Origin: Hypomyces perniciosus
Taxonomy: Eukaryota; Ascomycota; Sordariomycetes; Hypocreales; Hypocreaceae
Length of the DNA stretch: 64,000 nucleotides
Reading direction: 5' to 3'
Assembly (NCBI GenBank): GCA_008477525.1
Contig: SPDT01000002.1
Coordinates: forward strand, 3,596,001-3,660,000
The notes under the pieces are model-generated. The model was not told the DNA's origin. It searched no databases and was given only the letters and a program-made list of their open reading frames with translations. The position numbers and the translations under genes are program-made. Of the stretch, positions 20,408 through 29,997 are shown in pieces (the stretch's first letter is position 1; the number at the start of each line of letters is the position of its first letter).

Positions 20408-21092
20408 TATGCTTATGGCAGGCGGTGAGCTGGAGGGATACGTTTGTAGCAGGCGGTGAGGAAGAATGGATCCCTCAAATAGGGCAAGTGGTAAGAACCA
20501 CGGAGGCATCTACGCTGCGCCGGGCATGTGCTCTGGAAGAACGCAGTTTGCTTATGCGTGCGTGATTGACCCAACCTTGAGTTGTATAAACTAAAAATTC
20601 AATATGCGACTGTTTCCCATCACGGAACCATGAAGCAGCATTCGGAGCAGCAAGTCAGCTGGCACAGAGATACCACGGTTTCGCAAGAGATTGAGGATCT
20701 AGTATGAGTGCATTTCAGCTATCATGTACCAGCTGGTCCGACGTCTGCTCGCTCAGGATGCCGTCAAGTCCCGTGTAAGATTAGAAAAATGAGCGAGCAA
20801 CTACAAGGCTACAACTTCCTAAAGAGCGGCACAGCTGAATAGCTGAGACTTTCAGGCCCCCGAAATGAAGTAAGTTCCTTCACCGGTAACGCCATTTCCC
20901 GCTGTACTTGGCTGCCATGCTTATGGGGGCGGTGAGTGAGGGTGGGTTACTCAAATGCAGCAGGCGGTAACGACGAGAAGGTAGGAACACTGTGCGATAT
21001 GCTTATGGCAGGCGGTGAATAAAAGTGGGTTGCTTAAATGCAGTAGGCGGTAAGAGCCAGGAGCAGGTACGCTTATGGCAGGCGGTCACCGT
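20408..21092 (+). repeat. Imperfect repeat array with GCAGGCGGT core
   Basis: The block ATGCTTATGGCAGGCGGTGA, followed after 25-40 bp by CAAATGCAG.AGGCGGTAA, recurs at about 20408, 20917 and 20998, with a partial fourth at 21068. Seven GGCGGT cores occur in total. Non-coding; function unknown. Confidence 0.65.
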
Positions 21093-22082
21093 GCAACGAA
21101 ATGTCCATACGTTGTCACAGCAACAGTTGATATCACAACTCCCCCCCCTGTAAAAGTTCTCCCGCGCTAGCAGCTGTTGTGGCTTGCTAGTAGGGCAGGT
21201 ATTTTGCAGGACCACTGGCCTGTCTCTCCGCTAGGACCTACCGGGCCCTAACAGTGAAAAAGACGAAGGAATTTGGGGAGCTTCACCTTCCTCGAGAGCT
21301 GGCTACGAAATCTGCGCAGCTCTGCTGCCAATACGTTGCCTCCTAGGAGGTAGCGGCCTACACACCGTCGGGCAAGAGACACATCCCCTCGCAAAAGGCA
21401 CTTCTATCGCCTCGTGGGAGTCATAGCTGATATACCGTATCACGAGAGGCACAGCCAACACATCGTCTCGCAAGCCTCAGCCTGCCCTAACTACTTTCTA
21501 GACCTCATAGAGGGCTCAGCCAACACCCAGGTTTTCCCCTTCTGCATGGAGGGTTTTTCATCCCGGTGCCTAAATCCCGAGGCCTTAAGCCTCGAACCAT
21601 TTCCTTTGTCCAGCGAAACGTAGCGAACGGCTATAAGGTCAACACCAGTTATTTTCCGGTAACTTGCTGGCCAGCTAGGCCGGTCTTGAGTTTACAGGGC
21701 CACGTAGAGATGACCGAATATTTTATCTATGGATGGGATAAAGACCTTGACTGGGCCTACCGACATATTGCTCAGATATTGATCTTGTACTTGATATATA
21801 CAATACAATTTATTAAGGCCCGGCGGATACACCGAAAGGGCAACTTTAGCTCGTGTACATATGTGTTTCTCAAGTCTTCTATATTCCCTTGAAGCCCATG
21901 CGGTATTATCCTTCTTCTTGAATTGATTGGAATTCAGGTGTCTTACCTTCGCGATGTGAACAAAGCTGACTACTAGCTGTGTTTTCCAACAATACCAGTT
22001 GTCGAAGACTTTTTGCTAGGGGGGATGGGAGATTCTTAACAAAGTCATCTCGGAAAATAGAGGGACGCGGATCCAGAATCAT
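21093..22082. other. Intergenic with LINE 3' tail fragment and short repeat
   Basis: Contains a fragment of the LINE 3' UTR (about 21600-21630, TTGTCCAGCGAAACGTAGCG) and the third copy of the GCCGGGC repeat (21791-21880, minus). No gene. Confidence 0.55.
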
Positions 22083-23082
22083 TCACCACCGCCGCTGAAT
22101 CTTCCCTTTCCGGTACTCATCTAGCAACGTTTCCAGCTCCCAGTCCCCCCATTTCTTAACCTGCGACATACTGACCACCTCGATCAGTAGCGTCTCTCGC
22201 TCCCTGGACAGCGCACGCATAGCTTTCATCCACCTGTCCTCGTCTTTACGCAGCACGTACCTGCATTGTGGAATGCGCAGTGTCCTCAGCTTGGGAGCCC
22301 AATCTGGATGCTCCCGCAGAGCGTCGAACGAAGCTTCCTTGATGGTGCCGGCGGCTTCGTGGCCGGTGACCTCAATGGAGGTTAGATTGAGGCAATTGGA
22401 GAGGAAGGCGATGAGTGTGGCGTCCGTCAGCCGGCTCGCGTGCACCCCTTGCAGCTTGACGACACGTAGGCTGGGACACATACGTGCCAGTCGCACCGTG
22501 GTGTCGTCGGTCAGTTCGTTCGCGTTGTGCGCATCGTAGCTGACGTCGCTGTGCGAAAACTCGAAGTGTGTCAGGCTGCGGCAGATGCCTGACCCTAGGG
22601 AGGCAAGATGTTCGATATGTTGGCTTGGGGGTTGACTGATCAGCTAATTGCCCTGCATGGACGTTAGGTTAGAGCTGGGTAGCTTACTCGGTTAGGACAA
22701 AACCATAGCCAAATGACAGCTTTTTCGTTCGGGCAGACAATTTAGTCTGCCATCCTTCCTCCCATTGCCTATCAGATACGAAATGGACCTCCTTTTCTCC
22801 CTTCGAGACAGACCGAAGTGCCCCGAAAGCGTCAACGTGCTTCTTCGGGGGAGATGGGGCCAGAGCCAGAGCCGAGCTAGAGGCTGACATGGACTCAAAA
22901 CGAGGGATTTCTGGAGGTGTGTTCGAATTTGCAAGAGCTCCAGCTGGACGAGCTTCTGCCGAATTGAGCGGCGATCTTAGCATAGACACATCCTTAGTGG
23001 TCACACGCGCCAAACTCTTCATCCTGGGCTGTTGTGCCTTTCTCGTTGACGAGTTCTTCCTCGCTGTCCGAACTGGCGGCAT
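22083..23082 (-). CDS. Leucine-rich-repeat protein (AMN1/F-box-LRR-like), two exons
   Basis: Exons 23082-22688 and 22635-22083 (315 aa) joined across a 52 nt intron (GTAAGC..CTGATCAG); the joint reads SFGYGFVLTDQPPSQHIEHLASLG and keeps frame. The N-terminal ~110 residues are basic, Ser/Pro-rich and probably disordered. From about residue 135 there are LRR-like strands (CRSLTHFEFSH, CPSLRVVKLQGV, CLNLTSIEVTGH, PKLRTLRIPQC). No F-box is visible, though relatives often carry one upstream. Such proteins usually select substrates or act as binding scaffolds; the partner is unknown. The alternative acceptor CAG|GGCAATTAG would introduce a stop, which supports the chosen junction. Confidence 0.65.
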
Positions 23083-23329
23083 TGGCGTGATTGAGTTGAA
23101 AGCTGGCGGGGGGGCTGGTGGTACAAAATGCAGTTGGTTTCGTTGATGTCGGCGTTTTGAAGCGATAAACGGGACCTAAGTGTGAAATTCGCAGGATTGG
23201 AAAGGCTTGTGGAGGGAACTTGCGAGCTCAGGAGTCCGGAAATATTTACAGGGTACTACGGAGTACAGAGTACTCCGTACCTGGCAAGGAACTCCAGAGT
23301 ATCTACTAAGAAAGTGCCCCAAAGTGTTT

Positions 23330-23807
23330 GGCCAGTCCGGGCACTTGAATTTTTAAAAGGGTTTGCTGAAAAAGGAATCCGATTTCACCTCTAATTGTAA
23401 CTTAGAGACCACTCTTTGGTACCACTCGCTCTGGGCTCCATACACAGTTCGAAGCCCAACTTCTGCCCGGGTGTAATACAGTCGTGCTTCCCCCGCCCTA
23501 TTGAGCCTATGCAGAAGGTTCTCCATAGCATTAAGTACAGGGGGCAGGTCTCTAGGTTGCCTAAAGTCTTTTCGTAACCTCAGAGTGCTTGTTTATATAT
23601 ATAGCCCCCGCTGCATAGAGAAGACCCAGATTGCTGGCTGTATCGAGCGTTGATATATGTTCAGGTCCCAATACCTTCTCGTAGCCCCGGAGTGCTCGTT
23701 CATGCATGACCTCCGCATCGCGAAGTTGCCTTTGTCAATTACGATTACCCCGCAGGACACTTGAATCCTAGCTACCCTGCTTGTCACTAACCGTGCCACC
23801 GGAGCAT
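23330..23807 (-). pseudogene. NLR 3'-end relic with TPR remnants
   Basis: The minus strand retains YEKVLGPEHISTLDTASNLGLLY, a TPR of the kinesin-light-chain type, then shifted and stop-ridden sequence parallel to 13106-13430, including TVYG.QSE and the KLQL..KSDS tail. The right flank shares ~50 bp with the flank of the relic at 14.4 kb. It is an internally deleted, decayed relative of the 13 kb relic. Confidence 0.75.
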
Positions 23808-23879
23808 CTCGCTGCTGACGAGTAATAAAGCAGCCGTGCTTATACTTAAATAACTGCACTGATAGTCGGAGCAAGAATA

Positions 23880-24415
23880 CATGTCCGATGTATCTACGAC
23901 TCGATTAAAGAGTTGTGGGAAAACCGGAATATAGTGACAGTCCTATGGATTCCTATAAGCGAAGAAAATGAATGGCTTAGGATAGCTAAAGAATAGGCAA
24001 GGGACGCTACCCGACAAGATTGAACACCCTCTCGAATCAATGCTGCACCGTCAGACCCATGTGATTGCGGACGTGAAAGAGAGACGGTTGATCACTTCCT
24101 CTTTAGATGCAGAAAGTGGATAACACACCGAATAGATGCTCCGATATACGGAAACAGAAAGAGGCAACATGTCCTTTTACTTAAGAGAAAAATTTCCTCA
24201 GACAATAATAAATGGACACCAAACCTAGAAGCAGTGTGAGCGACAATCCGGTTCGCAATGGCCACCAGCCGACTACGATGCAAATTAACGGTGGGGGACA
24301 CTTTACAGCCGACCCAAACCACATCACCTCGTGGTACGAACAGCAGGCAACGCTTCAGTGCCGAAGATAGGACACTGAACGCTTGTAGAATCGCCTCCAA
24401 GCTTGCTTGCTAATA
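23880..24415 (+). mobile_element. LINE 3'-end relic, different family from the 30 kb element
   Basis: The plus strand reads LWIPISEENEWLRIAKE, stops, then CDCGRERETVDHFLFRCRKW, the C-terminal zinc motif and flanking region of non-LTR ORF2 proteins, with many stops. It ends near a short A-tract (AATAAAAAA, about 24411). No target-site duplication was identified. Confidence 0.7.
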
Positions 24416-24510
24416 AAAAATCACTGAACCACGGGAACGCGTAGAATTAAGGAATACCAGACAGAATAAACAGGAGAAGGATACTGTGTAGGCTGCAAGG
24501 AGATGTGGAA

Positions 24511-24590
24511 AACTTGAGAAGCACACATGTATACCAGCTAAAGTTGCCCTTTCGGCTTAGCGGCCAGGCGTCAATACATTGTATTATAAG
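24511..24590 (+). repeat. GCTAAAGTTGCC..CAGGCGTCAATA repeat, copy 4
   Basis: Includes the upstream ACTTGAGAAGCACACATGTA segment shared with the copy at 21791-21880. Confidence 0.65.
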
Positions 24591-24946
24591 TATCTTTATG
24601 TACCTGCTGGCCTGTGCATTTAGTCTCTCAAGAAATGTGTATCGACGTGGAACTTTTACAGAGTCACTGTACCTCCGGGTCGTCCCGCACACGCCATCCA
24701 CCATTAATAGTCTAACCGGCTCGCCCCGCGTCCACGCCATCACAGTCTTAGGAGTTTCTGCCCAACGTCTACTGGGCGCATTACATTTGCCAAAGCTCTT
24801 CACACTTCCTTTGCGGCATCTTACGCTCGGCATTAGTTCTCGCGTATGGCTCTGTGACCTTAAAGCCTTTACAGCGAGCCCTATAATCCAGCTTTCCCAC
24901 AGGAATGAGAACCGGGGAGGCACCGTTACCAACCGTCATTAACACA

Positions 24947-27753
24947 ATGGCCCAGGATCCGCGAGGTTTCCGTCTTACGCAGGTCCACCCTAATCCTGGC
25001 ACGGATATTGCAACTGATATCGACATCATTGCCATTCATGGCCTGGACACGAAGTCACCGGACACGTGGATATGGCGATCTAAGGAACGCAACAAGGCTG
25101 GTGTTAACTGGCTTGCTGATTCGCATATGCTTCCGAGCAAAGTGGGACAGGCTCGAATTTTTACGTGCGACTGGCCGGCCGACATGTTCGTACCATCAGA
25201 CTTGATGCAGAAGACAGATGAGGAGTTTTCTCGGCGTTTGCTCGACGCCATCGAAAGACGTGACTCCGAAAAGAAAAACCGTCCAATCCTTTTTATTGCG
25301 TCGTGCCTCGGGGGCGTCATCTTGATGAAGGCCCTCACTATGGCCAAAAACGAATATGCTTTTATTAGAAGAGCCACGCGTGCTATTGTCTTCCTTGCTA
25401 CTCCCTTCCGAGGTACTTCGTTCGAAGACGTGGCAAACTGGGCAGAGCCAGGGTTAAAGACTTGGGCGTCAATCAAAGGCCATCAGGTGATTACACTGCT
25501 CAAGATTGTAAAGGAGTCTTTCAATCTCAACGAGCTTGTCAGAAACTTCATTCAACTGTGTCAAGACCCCGATCATTCCTACGAAGTTATGACCTTCTAC
25601 GAACTCGGCAAGACGAACCTTTACCATAAAGTATTTCCTTGCCTTTGGGTTGGATCTAAACCGGTAAGAATCTTGAAATGCCGCTATCTTTGTTCTTCCC
25701 CCTTGCCCTATCTGTAGTGGCCGAGTATACTAACGTTAGATAGCTGGTTGATGAATCCTCCGCAACTTTGCAAATAGTTCCAAACCCTTTGCCACTTGAT
25801 CGATGCCACCGACTGATGAATAAGTTCTGCGACCCTGATGACGATCATTATAAATGTGTTGCTGGAAAAATCGAGCAGTTTCTCGAGAACATCCGGAAGG
25901 GGGGACCAGATGCCTGGATACGCACAAACCACTACACTATGGATAGGCTCAAGATCGAACGGCTCTCAGGCGAGCAGCTGCCGATAAAGCAGTGCTACAT
26001 TAATCTCGCTATTGTAGAGCAGCCGGGAAACAGGGAAGATCGCTCAAATACATCCGAGTCCTCTCCGTTTTCACTTTTCGCTCGACAGAAGGCTGAGACA
26101 CCAGATAAGACCATACAAGTCGAGTTGGGAACAATCTTCAACGAACGCAAAGGACGTGACAGTCACCCGATACAACCTAGAAGAGTCTTAATTCGAGGAC
26201 GTGCGGGAATTGGGAAGACTACTCTATGTAAAAAGATAGTCTTCGACTTCACCTATGACATACTGTCGAAGGTGCATAGCGCGTGGACGGGGCTGTTCGA
26301 CCGCTTGCTCTGGATCCCTCTGCGAAATCTGAAAGGGCGGTTAGCCCACGATGCCCATGAATACAACCTCGAGAAATTGTTTTACCATGAGTATTTCGTC
26401 AAAGAGGGAGATAGTCATGGCCGCCGCCTCGCCAAAGACCTATGGCAGACAGTGAAGGCTGATAGAAGTACAACACTGTTTCTCCTTGATGGCTTAGACG
26501 AAGTGTCCCAGGACTTGAGCGGCGATGCGTCCCGTTTCCTTCATCTCCTTTTAAAGCAACCTAATGTTATTATTACATCGCGGCCAAATGTCAGTCTGCC
26601 TGCTGGGCTTGACGCTCTCGATTTAGAGTTGGAGACAGTCGGATTCTACCCAGATCAGGTCAAGGATTACATCGAGGCCGACCCAAAAATAAAGCCAAGA
26701 GCCGATGAGGTCCAGTTATTCCTTCATGAGCATTGGCTCATCCAGGGCCTGGTGCGAATCCCAATCCAGCTGGACGCACTTTGTTATACTTGGGAAGACT
26801 TCAACCCGGGAACCGTACCGAACACTATGACCGGCATGTACAAAGCAATCGAGCAAAAGCTGTGGAAGAAGGATGCCGTGCGATTGGAGAAGGTTTCCGA
26901 GGGCGATGCTCGATTGACTCGTCCAGTCGAGATCGAGCGCAAAGTCAGGGCTGAGATTGCGCTTCTTGAGTGTCTTGCCTTTAATGGCCTGCATAGCGAC
27001 GTGGTAGACTTCTCACCACAGCATCGCGACAAGATAGTCGAAATATTCCCACCATTCGATTTGCCACTCGATGATACGCTTGCGAGGCTTTCCTTCCTGC
27101 GCACATCAGACTCAACATCAAAGGTTGAGAACCGGAATTACCACTTTATACACCTGACTTTTCAGGAGTACTTCGCCGCGAAGTACTTTGTACGGCAGTG
27201 GCAGACCAGAAAGCCTCTCGAATATTCGTTTCTAGGGAATCGAGAGAATGTGGACGCCACGGATCCTGTGGTGTTTCTTCAGAAACACAAGTATACGGCG
27301 CGCTACGATATCCTATGGCGATTTGTTGCTGGCTTGCTCGATGCAGACGGGGAGGCAGGCGACTTTATCAACAAAATCGAGGAAGAACCGCTCGACCTTT
27401 TGGGTCCTACACATCAACGACTCGTCATGCATTGCTTAAGCGAAATATCAACCTTTTTACCAAATAGAACGAGCCTGGAACGTCAGCTGTCGGAGTGGCT
27501 GCTGTTTGAATGCAAAATAACACAATGTGCTTCCCTGGCAAGCGAAGTGGAGTTTCCGGAAAAGGCCCTAGATAAAGCCTTGCGTGATGGATCTGAAAAG
27601 ATAAAGGCAACAATTCTAGAATCACTCACGAAACGGACAATACTTCCTTTAAGCGTCGTTGACCAGGCAAGTCGCTTGCTGGAGCATCAGGATCGGGATG
27701 TCCGACAGGCCGCCGTCGAGGCTTTAGGCCAGCAGTCGACGTTGCCCGACTAG
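24947..27753 (+). CDS. NLR: alpha/beta-hydrolase - NACHT - HEAT (reads to in-frame TAG)
   Basis: STAND receptor from exons 24947-25663 and 25744-27753; the 80 nt intron (GTAAGA..ACTAACG..TAG) keeps phase 0 and yields SKPLVDESSATLQ. An in-frame ATG at 24905 is a possible earlier start. The hydrolase domain has IDIIAIHGLDT, an IASCLGG elbow with Cys120 where Ser is usual, and FLATPFRGT. The NACHT domain has GRAGIGKT at 391-398 and FLLDGLDE at about 485-492, then YHFIHLTFQEYFAA. A HEAT-type array starts near 27667 (HQDRDVRQAAVEALGQQ). The TAG at 27751-27753 stands where the next two units have AAG, so the coding frame continues unchanged into 27754-28290. Either the last 178 codons were lost recently or the stop is read through. 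Probable role: non-self recognition or cell-death signalling. Confidence 0.85.
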
Positions 27754-28019
27754 GTGCTTGAAGCTATAGCAGCGCGGCTTGACCATCAGGATGGGGAAGT
27801 CCGACGGGCCGCCGTCAAGGCTTTAGGCCAGCAGTCGACGTTGCCCGACAAGGTGCTTGAAGCTATAGCAGCGCGGCTTGACCATCAGGATAGGGAAGTC
27901 CGACGGGCCGCCGTCCAGGCTTTAGGCCAGCAGTCGACGTTGCCCGACAAGGTGCTTGAAGCTGTAGCAGCGCGGCTTGACCATCAGGATTGGCATGTCC
28001 GACGGGCCGCCGAGGCTAT
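27667..28019 (+). repeat. 99-bp HEAT-coding tandem units
   Basis: Units starting at 27754, 27853 and 27952 (33 codons each, VLEAIAARLDHQD..VRRAAV) are almost identical; a divergent unit precedes them. The array crosses the TAG codon. Confidence 0.9.
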
Positions 28020-28290
28020 GCTGCGACAGCATGAAAAATTCTATCGTGCCCTCTTCAATAGGCCTTCCGCAATATCTTTGTACAAGATTTTACTCCGAAA
28101 AAGCTTTGGAGAGCAGATAAGTTGGTACATTGACAACGGCCAAATTTGCATTCACATGGCGGACACTAGAATGCTCTTGGTTCTGAATCAACAGAATGAT
28201 GTCCAGGCTATGATTAACGAAGCGAGGCTAGCCTTCCGCAATGTCATTGGGCAAGATTTCAATCCAACAAAACTTTGGAGAAACAGATGA
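27754..28290 (+). pseudogene. In-frame C-terminal continuation of the NACHT-HEAT gene beyond the stop
   Basis: Open for 178 codons directly after the TAG: two full and one partial HEAT unit, then a C-terminal segment (RKSFGEQISWYIDNGQICIHMAD) found at the ends of other fungal NACHT-HEAT proteins. There is no Met-led gene structure of its own, so it is best read as the original tail of the upstream gene, cut off by one A-to-T change. Confidence 0.7.
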
Positions 28291-28405
28291 GTTGGTATAT
28301 TGATGACGACTACCTTTGCATTCACATGGCGAACATCAGGATGCTTTCAATTAAGAGGGAACAAAATGGCGTCGGGCCATGATCAACAAAGGAAGGCTAG
28401 CGGGA
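28091..28405 (+). repeat. Tandem duplication of the NLR C-terminal coding segment
   Basis: 28091-28235 and 28272-28405 are diverged copies (SFGEQISWYIDN.. versus NFGETDELVY-like decayed text; shared CTTTGCATTCACATGGCG-type core). The second lies after the stop codon and has lost its frame. Confidence 0.75.
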
Positions 28406-29849
28406 TTCCCATGAATAGGTAGTTTGCTCGTCCTGTTAGCTCTGTAGTAAATAAACCATTTCAATTGCTACCTCCCCGCCTACCGCCTGCAGCTATTGTG
28501 TATTATATACTCCAGAAAGTGGCAAATCGAACACCGGAGGAGCATGGCTGGTTTGTATTAAAGTTTGTCTGAGTGATGGCTCCACATTCGATAACTGTCC
28601 AGGATAAGAAATGGTGTCGGTCCTCGGCTGTCGTCATAGGATTCGTAAGAGGGTGATATGGTCGAGATGACAAGGGCTTGGGGTTACAGCTAGGTACCAG
28701 CTATAACTTAGCGACTTAACTGTATTTATGCCTGACTACGGAGTACTGTGCCTGCGCCCGAGCCTATCTATAATCATCGTTCTTTCCAAGCAAGCACTAA
28801 ACGAAATAGCTTTCACAATGTCTTCATATTATAGGCTCAGTCTAGGATATTTACTTTAAACTAAGGCAGGCAAACATCCCTTGCCCAAGCAAGCTGCCCT
28901 CCTACATCTACAGGTACCCCGCCTTTTGGGTGCCTACTTGCACCCCACCCTCGGTACCTTCTACGCCTATTAACGTATTATGACGTTTTTAAGGAATAGT
29001 CTTTAAATTCGCTAAGTAATAATAGTAAGGCTCCTCGTCTGTCCGCTGGACATAAATTTTGTCAACGCTTGGTTACTACCTATTCCAGTTCTGGATTTAG
29101 TCATCAAGTTCAATGATCCCTCCATACATGTGCATTACAAACCATTATCATTTTATGCTCCTTTAGAACTCGTAATAAGTTCGTGTTCGATTCGTTTCTG
29201 GACCCAAATTATTGCACTACTTTCGCATCCTTATGGGTATTGACGGATTGGAGCTGAGATGATTGCTCAGTCGTCCTTGGCTTGGCGCCTCGTCACACCA
29301 GCAGAGCCACTACATACCACATACTGTTAAGTAACGGACAACACCCACAGCGGAAGTAACACGCTAGGTGATGCTAACGCTAGCATCGACAATACACCAG
29401 TTCCAGGTCTCCTTCCTTCGCAGCTCTTCTCGCATCCTCACACACAATCATGACTTGCTTCGACGACGGGGAAAGAAGCCTTCATTTACCCCATCCTATG
29501 AGCGACGGAAGCAAGGGGATAGTTACAATGGGATTTCTGATAGCTAGTCAAGAGTAGAGGATTTCTAAACATCAACGCCTAAAGATAGGGTACCTGTAGG
29601 TGTAGGAGGAAGTCGTAAACACGGTGGATATTCGCCTGTTATAGCTGATTCGTTCACCGTGCCAACTATTATCCGTTCACGTGCGTGATGCCCAGCCAGC
29701 CGGTTCCACGACTTTCTTGGTAGGGCCGTAACAAAACCTAATTGAAACTTTACTATTCTGAATTCCATCCGCGAGAATGATACTTCATCAGTTGCGCAGC
29801 GCATGGCAACTCGCCGATCCACGATAGAACATCCTTGGTAGGTATCGTC
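28406..29849. other. Intergenic; two copies of a LINE 5'-end module
   Basis: No gene. Copies of the CTCCTACATCTACAGGTACC module lie at 28892-28950 (+) and 29587-29614 (-). The latter is 240 bp from the LINE, whose own 5' end begins with the same sequence. Confidence 0.55.
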
Positions 29850-29863
29850 ACTAATGTGATAAG
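29850..29863. repeat. 14 bp target-site duplication, left
   Basis: ACTAATGTGATAAG, repeated exactly at 35779-35792 after the LINE poly-A tail. Confidence 0.9.
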
Positions 29864-29997
29864 CAGCTTCCCTCCTACATCTACAGGTACCCCTACCTTT
29901 GGGTGCCTACTCACAGTAAAAATCACCACCTCTTGACTAGCTACCAAGAAAACACCCTCAAATTCCCCCCTCGCCCTTCCTGGGCCCCTTGAGCAAG

